Below are positions 56,013 through 64,000 of a DNA stretch of 64,000 nucleotides, piece after piece. The stretch spans positions 1 to 64,000 of the forward strand of contig JAUMZQ010000009.1 in NCBI GenBank assembly GCA_030528055.1, in the 5' to 3' direction. Made by a program: the position numbers and the translations under genes. The notes under the pieces are model-generated. The model was not told the origin of the DNA, made no database searches, and saw only the letters and a program-made list of their open reading frames with translations. Numbering within the stretch: position 1 is the first letter of the stretch; the number at the start of each line of letters is the position of its first letter. Source of the DNA: Streptococcus sp. GTDB taxonomy: Bacteria > Bacillota > Bacilli > Lactobacillales > Streptococcaceae.

Positions 56013-57206
56013 ATGAAAGTAATAGAAGGAAATATAGCAAGTCCATTGGGTTTTTCAGCAGATGGATTGCATGCAGGATTTAAGAAAACAAAATTGGATT
56101 TTGGATGGATTGTATCGGAAGTGCCAGCTAGTGTGGCTGGTGTTTATACAACAAATAAAGTCATAGCAGCGCCTCTGATTGTGACTAGAGATACTATAAA
56201 AAAATCAAATCAACTACAGGCTCTTGTTGTCAATTCTGGAGTAGCGAATTCCTGTACAGGTATTCAAGGAATGGAAGATGCGTATGAAATGCAACGACTA
56301 ACAGCTGAAAAATTAAATATTGATACTGAATTAGTAGGATTAGCTTCAACAGGTGTTATTTCAGAGCTAATGCCTATGGATATTTTAAGAAAAGGAATAG
56401 AGACTGTACTAGTCAGTGGGAATGCGGAAAATTTTGCTCAAGCTATTTTAACGACAGATACAGTATCTAAAACTTGTGTCGTGACAGAGGAATTTGGTAG
56501 TCATTTGGTAACTATGGCGGGAGTAGCAAAAGGCTCTGGAATGATTCATCCCAATATGGCAACAATGCTAGGTTTCATTACCTGTGATGCCAATATCTCT
56601 AGTAGTACTTTACAAAAAGCATTAAGCCATAATGTCGAAACAACCTTTAATCAAATTACCGTAGATGGTGATACATCCACAAACGATATGGTTGTTGTTC
56701 TTTCTAACGGTTGTGCTAGAAACGATGAAATTCTTCCGGATACACCTGAATTTGAACAATTTGCTCAGATGCTACACTATGTTATGGAAGATTTGGCTAA
56801 AAAAATTGCTAAAGATGGAGAAGGTGCCACTAAATTAATTGAGGTAGATGTAAAACATGCTTCTGATGGCTTGGCAGCTCGTATGATTGCTAAAAGTGTG
56901 GTAGGATCTAGTCTTGTGAAAACAGCTGTTTTTGGCGAAGATCCTAATTGGGGTAGAATATTAGCTGCAATTGGCTATACAGATGTTGATTTGTCCGTTT
57001 CCAGTATCGATATCATACTTGGGGATATACCGGTTATGATTGCTTCTACTCCAGTGGATTTTGATGATGAAAAATTGAGAGAAATCATGATTCAAGATGA
57101 ATTATTAATCACCATTGATTTACATGATGGAAATTACTCAGGTAAAGCATGGGGATGTGATTTATCATACGATTACGTAAAAATCAATGCCTTATATCGT
57201 TCCTAG
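56013..57206 (+). CDS. argJ: Bifunctional ornithine acetyltransferase / N-acetylglutamate synthase
   Basis: This 397-residue enzyme moves the acetyl group from N-acetylornithine to glutamate, so that the acetyl is recycled. The self-cleavage and nucleophile site is Thr184 in MIHPNMATMLGF, giving two subunits. Flanking blocks VNSGVANSCTG, DTVSKTC and GEDPNWGRILAAIGY are typical. Whether it also performs the first acetylation from acetyl-CoA cannot be read from sequence. It is the second gene of the operon. Confidence 0.97.
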   Translation: MKVIEGNIASPLGFSADGLHAGFKKTKLDFGWIVSEVPASVAGVYTTNKVIAAPLIVTRDTIKKSNQLQALVVNSGVANSCTGIQGMEDAYEMQRLTAEKLNIDTELVGLASTGVISELMPMDILRKGIETVLVSGNAENFAQAILTTDTVSKTCVVTEEFGSHLVTMAGVAKGSGMIHPNMATMLGFITCDANISSSTLQKALSHNVETTFNQITVDGDTSTNDMVVVLSNGCARNDEILPDTPEFEQFAQMLHYVMEDLAKKIAKDGEGATKLIEVDVKHASDGLAARMIAKSVVGSSLVKTAVFGEDPNWGRILAAIGYTDVDLSVSSIDIILGDIPVMIASTPVDFDDEKLREIMIQDELLITIDLHDGNYSGKAWGCDLSYDYVKINALYRS

Positions 57207-57280
57207 GATTATCAGAAGTTCATCATACACTTAAAAAAATAAAGTGATTATTTATTAGCTATTGATTTAAAGGAGAAAAA

Positions 57281-58018
57281 ATGAATAATATTATAGTTAT
57301 TAAAATTGGTGGGATTGCCGCAAAAAAATTATCAAAATCATTCATTAAACAAATCAAACAATGGATTGAAGAAAATAAAAAAATCATCATTGTACATGGT
57401 GGTGGAGTTGTCATTAATCGTTTAATGGCTGAGCGCCAGTGTTCTAGTAAAAGAGTCAATGGTTTGAGGGTTACTAGCCAAGAAGATATTCCAGTGGTTA
57501 AACAAGGGCTCTTGGAAATAGTGGGACCGAACTTGACAAAACAGCTTCATGAAGAAAATATTGACAGTCTTCAAATGGTCTCTCATTTAGGTCAAATTGT
57601 TTCAGCAGATTTTATTAATCAATCTCTTTATGGTTATGTAGGCAAAGTTGTAGATATTCAAACAGATTATTTAGAATCTATTTTAGAAAATAAAATTATT
57701 CCTGTCCTAGCTTCTTTAGGAGAAACAGCCTCTGGTGAGTGTTTAAATATCAATGCAGATTATTTGGCGGCAGCGGTAGCTAGTAAATTTCAAGCGAAAA
57801 AATTGATTTTAATGACAGATATTGAAGGTGTTTTAGAAAATAAGCGAGTGTTACCAGAGTTACTAACTAGTCAAGCCTCGAAAAAAATTCAATCTGGAGT
57901 TATACATGGAGGAATGGTTCCAAAAATTGAAAGTGCTGTTCAGACAGTTCTGTCAGGTGTAAATCAAGTTTTAATTGGAGACAATCTATTAACTGGAACA
58001 TTGATAGCAGAGGGGTAA
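57281..58018 (+). CDS. argB: Acetylglutamate kinase
   Basis: This 245-residue amino-acid kinase phosphorylates N-acetylglutamate. The N-terminal KIGGIAAKK, the glycine loop VHGGGVVINRLM, LNINADYLAAAVAS, LMTDIEGVLENK and the GGMVPKIESAV block are present. It lies 74 bp after argJ and 2 bp before argD. GGAG precedes the ATG. The short form lacks the N-terminal helix linked to arginine feedback inhibition, so control is more likely at the ARG boxes. Confidence 0.96.
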   Translation: MNNIIVIKIGGIAAKKLSKSFIKQIKQWIEENKKIIIVHGGGVVINRLMAERQCSSKRVNGLRVTSQEDIPVVKQGLLEIVGPNLTKQLHEENIDSLQMVSHLGQIVSADFINQSLYGYVGKVVDIQTDYLESILENKIIPVLASLGETASGECLNINADYLAAAVASKFQAKKLILMTDIEGVLENKRVLPELLTSQASKKIQSGVIHGGMVPKIESAVQTVLSGVNQVLIGDNLLTGTLIAEG

Positions 58019-58020
58019 AT

Positions 58021-59163
58021 ATGAGTTTTTTATTTCAGAATTATAAGCGTCTGCCAATTGAATTTATCAAAGCTGAAGGAAACTACTTGATAGATTGCAA
58101 AGGAGACTCTTATCTTGATTTTTCTTCAGGGATCGGCGTGACTAACTTGGGATTTCATCCTCAAGTAGAGTCTGCATTACTAAAACAAGCAAAGGCTATT
58201 TGGCACATGCCTAACCTTTATAGCAATTCCCTTCAAGAAAAAGTTGCTCAAGCCTTGATTGGAGATAGTGACTACTTGGCTTTCTTTTGTAATAGTGGGA
58301 CAGAAGCCAATGAAGCAGCCATCAAACTAGCTAGAAAAGCCACTGGAAAACAAGGAATTATTAGTTTTATGAATTCTTTTCATGGACGTAGTTATGGATC
58401 CATGTCTGCGACGGGTCAAGATAAGATAAAAGAGGGATTTGGCGAAGGAGTTCCACATTTTAGCTATGCTAATTACAATGATTTAGATAGTGTGAAAAAA
58501 CTTGTTAATGATGATACCGCAGCAGTTATGCTAGAGCTGATTCAGGGAGAATCTGGCATCCGTCCAGCCCATCCAGAATTCATAACCGCTTTATCTAATT
58601 TTTGTAAAGAGCACAATCTATTACTAATAGTAGACGAGGTACAAACAGGAATAGGTCGGACAGGAAAACTATATGCCTTTGAACACTATGATATTGTGCC
58701 AGATATCGTGACACTAGCCAAAGGATTGGCAAATGGAGTTCCCGTTGGTGCGATGCTAGGAAAAAGAAATCTTTCTTCTGCCTTTTCTTACGGTAGTCAT
58801 GGCTCTACTTTTGGTGGAAACAAATTAGCTATGGTAGCCGCTTTAGAAACAATAAAGATAATCAAACATCCAGAATTTATCAAAAATATTGAAGAAAAAA
58901 GCCACTATTTGATGAAAGAATTGAAAACCCAATTAAAAGATATTTCTATGATTTCAGATATTCGAGGAATTGGGTTTATGATTGGAATTGAGACAAGTCA
59001 AAATTTGTCTAATATTGTCAATTCTGCACGAGAAAAAGGCCTTGTCATTTTAACAGCAGGTAGTGATGTAATTCGTTTATTACCACCATTAACTTTGATA
59101 AAAGAAGACATAGATAAAGGAGTTGCTATTTTAAAAGAAGTTTTTGAAGTGGTGGGGGAGTGA
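58021..59163 (+). CDS. argD: Acetylornithine aminotransferase
   Basis: This 380-residue PLP-dependent class III aminotransferase makes N-acetylornithine. It shows YLDFSSGIGVTNLGF, FCNSGTEANEAAIKLARK, LLIVDEVQTGIGRTGKL and the PLP Lys234 in TLAKGLANGVPVGAM. It begins 2 bp after the argB stop and closes the operon. Confidence 0.96.
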   Translation: MSFLFQNYKRLPIEFIKAEGNYLIDCKGDSYLDFSSGIGVTNLGFHPQVESALLKQAKAIWHMPNLYSNSLQEKVAQALIGDSDYLAFFCNSGTEANEAAIKLARKATGKQGIISFMNSFHGRSYGSMSATGQDKIKEGFGEGVPHFSYANYNDLDSVKKLVNDDTAAVMLELIQGESGIRPAHPEFITALSNFCKEHNLLLIVDEVQTGIGRTGKLYAFEHYDIVPDIVTLAKGLANGVPVGAMLGKRNLSSAFSYGSHGSTFGGNKLAMVAALETIKIIKHPEFIKNIEEKSHYLMKELKTQLKDISMISDIRGIGFMIGIETSQNLSNIVNSAREKGLVILTAGSDVIRLLPPLTLIKEDIDKGVAILKEVFEVVGE

Positions 59164-59237
59164 AAAGTAGAATTATTTTATTAGAATTTCCTAATTATCT
59201 AGATAGTTGATTAGTGTTGGATGTACAAGTAACAGAT

Positions 59238-59270
59238 AAGTTGTCAGTTAAATTACGGACAGCTTTTTTC
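59238..59270 (+). terminator. Terminator after argD
   Basis: AAGTTGTC (59238-59245) pairs with GACAGCTT (59258-59265, one G-T pair), followed by TTTT. Confidence 0.82.
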
Positions 59271-59327
59271 TTTATTGTAATTTAGTCAATGATAGTTATA
59301 TTTGACTTTTGTAACTTTATTTAAATA

Positions 59328-59336
59328 TGTTATAAT
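59328..59336 (+). promoter_or_regulatory. Promoter of the RpiR-family gene (extended -10)
   Basis: TGTTATAAT at 59328-59336. TTGACT at 59302-59307 is a possible -35 box, but its spacing of 23 bp is too long. Confidence 0.55.
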
Positions 59337-59380
59337 AACAAATATAATATGATATATTTAAATAAGAGGATAAAAGATAT

Positions 59381-60190
59381 ATGAAAAATACTCATAGTAT
59401 TAAAGGTCAAATAGAAATGAGCTTATCTTCAATGAGTCACATTGAAAAAAAAGTAGCGGAGTATTTTCTAAAAGATGCTAATTTAAAATCAGATTTGTCA
59501 GTAAAAAATATTAGTGAGATTTTACATGTGTCGCAATCTACCCTGACACGTTTTTCAAAAAAATGTGGCTTTACAGGATACAGGGAATTTTTATTTGAAT
59601 TTCAAAATAGTCAACAATATTTTGAATATAATTTTGTAAATTTTCAAAATAGATTAACACAAGAAATTTTTGTAGATTATAACGATATTATAGAAAAAAC
59701 AAATCTACTGGTGGACGAAAGGCAACTTGAAAGAGTTGCTCAAATGATAAACCAAGCTTCGCGAGTTTATCTTTGTGGAGCTGGAAGTTCTGGATTAGTA
59801 GCAAGAGAAATAAAAATTAGGCTAATGAGATTGGGAGTTGTATGTGAAGTTGTGAATGATTTAGACAGTCTCAATTGGACAAAAGGATTGTTAAATGATA
59901 CTTGCCTTTTTATTGGTTATTCAATATCCGGACATACAAAGTTAGTAAATGAAGCTTTAATTAATGCCTCAACAAATGGAGCCAAAAGCATTTTATTTAC
60001 GACGCTAACAGCACAGACATTTCCAATAAGTGAAGTGGTAAGGGTAGCTTCTGTAAAAAATATTGAATATGGAAATAGAATTTCTCCACAATTTCCAATG
60101 TTGCTGATGATGGATATAATTTATTCCTACTTCTTAATGATTAATCAAGAAGAAAAAGAAACCATCTTCTCTAAAACTTTTAGTGATTAA
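59381..60190 (+). CDS. MurR/RpiR-family transcriptional regulator (probable sialic acid regulator)
   Basis: This 269-residue protein has an N-terminal RpiR helix-turn-helix (SVKNISEILHVSQSTLTRFSKKCGF) and a C-terminal SIS sugar-phosphate-binding domain (VYLCGAGSSGLVAREIKIRLM and CLFIGYSISGHTKLV). It lies before nanE, a MsmK-type ATPase and satAB. In pneumococcus an RpiR-family regulator (NanR) controls the nan locus and senses an amino-sugar phosphate, so this is the likeliest role. No operator was identified. Confidence 0.85.
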   Translation: MKNTHSIKGQIEMSLSSMSHIEKKVAEYFLKDANLKSDLSVKNISEILHVSQSTLTRFSKKCGFTGYREFLFEFQNSQQYFEYNFVNFQNRLTQEIFVDYNDIIEKTNLLVDERQLERVAQMINQASRVYLCGAGSSGLVAREIKIRLMRLGVVCEVVNDLDSLNWTKGLLNDTCLFIGYSISGHTKLVNEALINASTNGAKSILFTTLTAQTFPISEVVRVASVKNIEYGNRISPQFPMLLMMDIIYSYFLMINQEEKETIFSKTFSD

Positions 60191-60313
60191 AGAATTCTGC
60201 AAGATTATCTCATCTGATAGCAGTTTTCTTTTTCTAGATTTATGAATAGTCATTCAACAAAATAGACATTTTTCTAAAAAAATGAAAGTACAATTTAGTT
60301 GTTCAAAAACTAT

Positions 60314-60344
60314 TGAAAGCGCATTCAAAAAATGTTAGTATAAT
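60314..60344 (+). promoter_or_regulatory. nanE promoter with cre-like site
   Basis: TATAAT at 60339-60344 is the -10 box. TGAAAGCGCATTCA (60314-60327) is a good cre-like palindrome in the -35 region. The possible -35 TTGAAA (60313-60318) is spaced 20 bp from the -10, so the promoter may need an activator. Confidence 0.65.
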
Positions 60345-60376
60345 CTTGCAAATAATGAAAAAGGAGGTTATAGGTA

Positions 60377-61081
60377 TTGGAAAAGATGTCAAAAGAACTA
60401 TTTAAATCATTGATTAAAGATGGAGTTATTGTTTCTTGTCAAGCCTTGCCTGGAGAACCATTATATGTGGAAACTGGAGGCATTATTCCTAGATTAGCAC
60501 TTGCAGCAGCAGAAGCCGGTGCAGTGGGTATTCGTGCTAATTCCGTTAGAGATATTCTAGAAATCAAGGAGGTCGTCAAATTACCCATCATTGGAATCAT
60601 AAAAAAAGATTATCCACCGCAAGAACCGTATATAACAGCGACAATAAAAGAAATCGACCAATTAGTTGAGACAAATATAGCAGTTATAGCTTTAGATTGT
60701 ACTAATCGCGAACGTTTTGACGGTTTAACGGTAACAGAATTTATTCGCCAAATAAAATCTAAATACCCTGACCAATTATTTATGGCTGATATTAGTACCT
60801 ACGAAGAAGGATTGGTTGCTTGGCAAGCAGGTATTGATTTTGTTGGGACAACACTTTCGGGTTATACTAAATACAGTAGACAAGAAGATGGTCCAGATTT
60901 AGATTTAATAAGGAAACTTTGTGACAAGGGAATAGATGTTATAGCTGAGGGTAAAATTCATACACTTGAAGATGCTACATCAGTAAAGAAATTACATCCC
61001 GCTGGAATTGTTATTGGAGGAGCTATTACTAGACCTAAAGAAATTGCACAACGTTTTATTAAAGCAGTGACAAATATATAA
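60377..61081 (+). CDS. nanE: N-acetylmannosamine-6-phosphate 2-epimerase
   Basis: This 234-residue TIM-barrel enzyme converts ManNAc-6-phosphate to GlcNAc-6-phosphate in sialic acid breakdown; the route then passes through NagA and NagB (nagB is at 43478). It has [59 protein letters not shown] and [12 protein letters not shown] 60377 is preferred as start because GGAGG (60363-60367) is 9 nt upstream; the next ATG (60386) is 18 nt away. Confidence 0.95.
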   Translation: MEKMSKELFKSLIKDGVIVSCQALPGEPLYVETGGIIPRLALAAAEAGAVGIRANSVRDILEIKEVVKLPIIGIIKKDYPPQEPYITATIKEIDQLVETNIAVIALDCTNRERFDGLTVTEFIRQIKSKYPDQLFMADISTYEEGLVAWQAGIDFVGTTLSGYTKYSRQEDGPDLDLIRKLCDKGIDVIAEGKIHTLEDATSVKKLHPAGIVIGGAITRPKEIAQRFIKAVTNI

Positions 61082-61094
61082 AAGGGGAGCAAGG

Positions 61095-62228
61095 ATGACA
61101 GGTTTAAATTTAAAAAATCTTTATAAAAAATATCCCAATAGTGATTTTTATTCTGTTGAAGACTTTGATTTAGATATCAAGGATAAAGAGTTTATTGTTT
61201 TCGTTGGTCCGTCGGGGTGTGGAAAATCAACAACTTTGCGTATGATAGCAGGCTTAGAAGATATTACCGAAGGAGAATTCTATATTGATGGGAAATTAAT
61301 GAATGATATTGCTCCTAAAGATCGTGATATTGCAATGGTTTTCCAAAACTATGCACTTTATCCTCATATGACAGTTTATGATAACATGGCTTTTGGACTG
61401 AAGTTAAGAAAATATAGTAAAGAGGATATTGATAAGCGTGTGCGTGAAGCTGCAGAGATTTTGAGTTTGAAAGAATTTTTGGATAGAAAACCTGCAGATC
61501 TTTCAGGTGGTCAACGTCAACGTGTTGCTATGGGGCGTGCTATTGTTCGTGATGCCAAGGTTTTCTTAATGGATGAACCATTATCGAACTTAGATGCCAA
61601 ACTCCGTGTTTCGATGCGCGCGGAAATTGCTAAAATTCATAAACGAATTGGAGCAACTACCATTTATGTAACACATGATCAAACAGAAGCGATGACTTTA
61701 GCAAATCGTATTGTGATTATGAGTGCGACCAAAAATTCATCGGGAACAGGCACAATTGGTCGAATTGAACAAATTGGGAGTCCACAAGAACTGTATAATC
61801 AACCGGCTAATAAATTTGTGGCAGGTTTCATCGGAAGTCCGGCTATGAATTTCTTTGAATTGACAGTGGATGGAGATTACTTAACAGATGGTGAGAACAT
61901 TCGTGTAGAATTACCACTTGGACAAAAGAAAATATTAGAAGATAATGGTTATCAAGGGAAAAAAGTTATTCTTGGTTTAAGACCAGAAGATATTTCAGCA
62001 GATCTTATTGTTGAAGAGACTTTTCCAAATTGTGTAGTCGAAGCAGATGTCATTATTTCAGAACTTCTTGGAAGTGATTCTGTTCTTTATTGTCGAGTTG
62101 GAGAACAAGAGTTCTCAGCAAAAGTCGAAGCTTCTTCTTATTTAGAATCAGGCATTAAATCTCGTTTTACTTTTAAATTAAGTAAAGGACATTTCTTTGA
62201 TTTAGAAACTGAGAAGAGAATTCAATGA
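61095..62228 (+). CDS. Sugar ABC transporter ATP-binding protein (MsmK/UgpC type)
   Basis: This 377-residue CUT1-family ATPase has Walker A GPSGCGKSTTLRM, the signature LSGGQRQRVAMGRAI, Walker B VFLMDEPLSNLDAKLR, and the C-terminal regulatory TOBE/MOI domain (IGSPAMNFFEL, then LGLRPEDIS). It starts 13 bp after nanE and precedes satA. Many streptococci use one unlinked MsmK for several sugar importers; here an ATPase of that type is encoded inside the operon, so it probably powers SatAB and may serve others. Confidence 0.93.
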   Translation: MTGLNLKNLYKKYPNSDFYSVEDFDLDIKDKEFIVFVGPSGCGKSTTLRMIAGLEDITEGEFYIDGKLMNDIAPKDRDIAMVFQNYALYPHMTVYDNMAFGLKLRKYSKEDIDKRVREAAEILSLKEFLDRKPADLSGGQRQRVAMGRAIVRDAKVFLMDEPLSNLDAKLRVSMRAEIAKIHKRIGATTIYVTHDQTEAMTLANRIVIMSATKNSSGTGTIGRIEQIGSPQELYNQPANKFVAGFIGSPAMNFFELTVDGDYLTDGENIRVELPLGQKKILEDNGYQGKKVILGLRPEDISADLIVEETFPNCVVEADVIISELLGSDSVLYCRVGEQEFSAKVEASSYLESGIKSRFTFKLSKGHFFDLETEKRIQ

Positions 62229-62307
62229 CAAATCAAATAATTATTAGCTTTGTTAATAAAAGGATTAAAAATTAAAAAATATATTTAATTTAAGATAGGA
62301 GAAAAAC

Positions 62308-63630
62308 ATGAAAGTAAAAAAATTACTTTGTTCTATTGCAACTTGTGCAGCAGTTTTAACTCTCGTTTCCTGTGGAAATAGTAACTCAAGTAATGCTTCA
62401 GGAGATAAGTCAAATGATTCAAAAGGAAAAACTGAGATTACTTGGTGGGCATTTCCAACTTATACACAAGAGAAATCTAGTGACGGTGTAGGAACTTATG
62501 AAAAAACAATTATTGCTGCTTTTGAAAAAGAAAATCCAGATATTACAGTTAAACTAGAAACAATTGATTTCACCTCTGGTCCTGAAAAAATTACAACTGC
62601 TATTGAAGCGGGTACTGCACCTGATGTTTTATTTGATGCACCGGGACGTATTATTCAATATGGTAAAAATGGTAAATTAGCAGACCTAAATGATTTGTTT
62701 ACAGATGATTTCGTGAAAGATGTTAACAATGATCAAATCATTAAAGCAAGTAAAGCAGGAGACACTGCTTACATGTATCCTATTTCATCAGCACCATTTT
62801 ATATGGCATTTAACAAAAAAATGTTAAAAGATGCTGGGGTTGATGATTTAGTAAAAGAAGGCTGGACTACAAGCGACTTTGAAAAAGTTTTGAAGGCACT
62901 GAAAGATAAAGGTTATACACCAGGTTCATTATTTAGTAATGGTCAAGGTGGCGACCAAGGTACACGTGCTTTTATTGCAAATTTAGGTGGTGGTTCTGTT
63001 ACTAACAGTGAAGTTACAAAATATACAACAGATACAGATAAATTTGTTAAAGGTTTAAATACAGCCGTTAAGTATATTAAAGATGGCTTATTATCAAATG
63101 GTTCACAATATGATGGTGGTGCTGATATTCAAAACTTTGCAAATGGTCAAACATCATACACTATTCTTTGGGCACCAGCTCAAAAAGGCACACAAGCTAA
63201 ATTACTTGAAGCAAGTGGAGTTGATGTTGTAGAAGTACCATTCCCATCTGAAAGTGGAAAACCTGCCCTTGAATATCTTGTTAACGGTTTTGCAGTCTTT
63301 AACAATGGCGATAAAAAGAAAATAGAAGCTTCTAAAAAATTCATCAAATTTATGGCTGATGATAAAACATGGGGACCAAAAGATGTTATTCGTACAGGAG
63401 CGTTTCCAGTTCGTACATCATTTGGAAAACTTTATGATGATAAACGTATGGAAATGATTGGTTCATGGACTCAATATTACTCACCATACTATAATACAAT
63501 TGATGGTTTTGCAGAAATGAGAACACTATGGTTCCCAATGTTACAATCTGTATCAAATGGTGATGAAAAAGTAGAAGATGCCTTAAAGACATTTACTGAT
63601 AAGGCAAATGATACAATTAAAAATAAGTAA
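62308..63630 (+). CDS. satA: Sialic acid ABC transporter substrate-binding lipoprotein SatA
   Basis: This 440-residue CUT1-type binding lipoprotein has the lipobox LVSC (Cys22) after a signal peptide, then a Ser/Asn-rich linker. [72 protein letters not shown] and the C-terminal [20 protein letters not shown] follow closely the pneumococcal SatA (SP_1683) as I recall it, supporting N-acetylneuraminic acid as ligand. GGAGAAAA precedes the ATG. A terminator-like hairpin separates it from the permease gene. Confidence 0.92.
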   Translation: MKVKKLLCSIATCAAVLTLVSCGNSNSSNASGDKSNDSKGKTEITWWAFPTYTQEKSSDGVGTYEKTIIAAFEKENPDITVKLETIDFTSGPEKITTAIEAGTAPDVLFDAPGRIIQYGKNGKLADLNDLFTDDFVKDVNNDQIIKASKAGDTAYMYPISSAPFYMAFNKKMLKDAGVDDLVKEGWTTSDFEKVLKALKDKGYTPGSLFSNGQGGDQGTRAFIANLGGGSVTNSEVTKYTTDTDKFVKGLNTAVKYIKDGLLSNGSQYDGGADIQNFANGQTSYTILWAPAQKGTQAKLLEASGVDVVEVPFPSESGKPALEYLVNGFAVFNNGDKKKIEASKKFIKFMADDKTWGPKDVIRTGAFPVRTSFGKLYDDKRMEMIGSWTQYYSPYYNTIDGFAEMRTLWFPMLQSVSNGDEKVEDALKTFTDKANDTIKNK

Positions 63631-63642
63631 TTTTATGAATTA

Positions 63643-63692
63643 GAGCCCCTATCTAATATCATGTTTATGAGTGGTTAGGGGCTCCATTTTTT
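63643..63692 (+). terminator. Partial terminator between satA and the permease gene
   Basis: GAGCCCCTA (63643-63651) pairs perfectly with TAGGGGCTC (63676-63684), followed by CATTTTTT. Inside the operon it probably lowers permease transcription relative to the binding protein. Confidence 0.82.
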
Positions 63693-63722
63693 GAAATCTT
63701 AATTAGAAGAGAGGTATTTGGT

Positions 63723-64000
63723 ATGAAGGTTAATAAAATCAGAATGAGAGAAACCTTAGTATCTTATGCATTTTTAGCCCCAATATTAGTCTTTTTCATC
63801 CTATTTGTACTAGCTCCAATGATTATGGGATTTGTTACAAGTTTCTTCAATTATTCAATGACCTCATTTCAATTTATCGGTTTTTCGAACTACATAAGGA
63901 TGTTTCATGATCCGGTATTTATGAAATCATTGATTAACACCATTATTATTGTGATTGGATCAGTACCGATTGTTGTCTTATTTTCGCTTTTTGTTGCATC
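63723..64000 (+). CDS. satB: Sialic acid ABC transporter permease SatB (5' part)
   Basis: The gene begins at ATG 63723 (GAGAGG upstream) and runs off the window, so only 92 codons are visible. They encode a cytoplasmic start (MKVNKIRMRETLVSY), a first membrane helix (AFLAPILVFFILFVLAPMI) and the typical FIGFSNYIRMFHDPVF and SLINTIIIVIGS of CUT1 MalF-type permeases. Its position after satA makes SatB the likely identity. Confidence 0.88.
   Translation, partial: MKVNKIRMRETLVSYAFLAPILVFFILFVLAPMIMGFVTSFFNYSMTSFQFIGFSNYIRMFHDPVFMKSLINTIIIVIGSVPIVVLFSLFVA

Noticed and set aside
60196..60235. CTGC...GCAG stem after the RpiR-family gene as a terminator.
   Set aside because: The stem is short and interrupted and the T run is weak; not listed as a feature.

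Overview
The window is chromosomal DNA of a low-GC Gram-positive coccus, almost certainly a Streptococcus. Evidence includes PBP2b-RecR-Ddl-MurF cell-wall genes, the VicRKX system, a SigX-type competence box before coiA, a CiaR-driven small RNA, LPXTG anchoring, and an arginine deiminase (ADI) cluster in the order flp-arcA-arcB-arcC-arcD-arcT with argR and queA convergent to it. That order is the one known from the S. gordonii/S. sanguinis group. The species cannot be fixed from the sequence alone. There are no rRNA or tRNA genes and no CRISPR array.

Layout. 0-5 kb: hup (HU), a Fur-family regulator (PerR-like), an unrecognised secreted protein under a promoter with a cre site, two nearly identical tandem membrane-protein genes, and gpmA. 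5-9 kb: pbp2b, recR, ddl. 9-12 kb: an AT-rich accessory island, bracketed by two remnants of one IS3-family element, holding a broken secreted-peptide (bacteriocin-like) gene and an intact three-gene ABC exporter. It separates ddl from murF, which are adjacent in pneumococcus. 12-17 kb: murF, a YwaF-like membrane protein, prfC and corA, then a csRNA of about 120 nt with a canonical CiaR box. 17.3-20.3 kb (minus strand): an amino-acid ABC transporter. 20.4-28 kb: vicRKX, rnc, smc. 28-33 kb: two paralogous secreted C69 dipeptidases, each with a cre site touching its -35 box, and a PrsW-like intramembrane protease. 33-34 kb: an SdpR/SdpI-like pair whose promoter lies between two operators. 34-43 kb: the ADI cluster, then argR and queA. 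43-52 kb: nagB, a D,D-carboxypeptidase, an MFS transporter, a frameshifted coiA behind an intact SigX box, pepF, an O-methyltransferase and prsA. 52-55 kb: alaS behind an alanine T-box. 55-59 kb: argCJBD with two ARG boxes. 59-64 kb: an RpiR regulator, nanE, an MsmK-type ATPase, the sialic-acid binding protein SatA and the start of its permease.

How it fits together. Arginine can be fermented for ATP and ammonia (arc) or made from glutamate through ornithine (argCJBD), and an ArgR-family regulator is encoded between the two sets. Carbon control recurs: cre-like sites lie at the secreted-protein gene, both C69 peptidases, arcD, nanE and more weakly flp. Envelope work (PBP2b, MurF, Ddl, carboxypeptidase, VicRK, PrsA, CiaR csRNA) is the other theme. 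The csRNA has a 14-nt perfect complement to the ribosome-binding region of arcC in the same window, which suggests a testable link between envelope-stress signalling and arginine fermentation. Amino-acid sugar use (nagB, nanE, SatA) closes the window.
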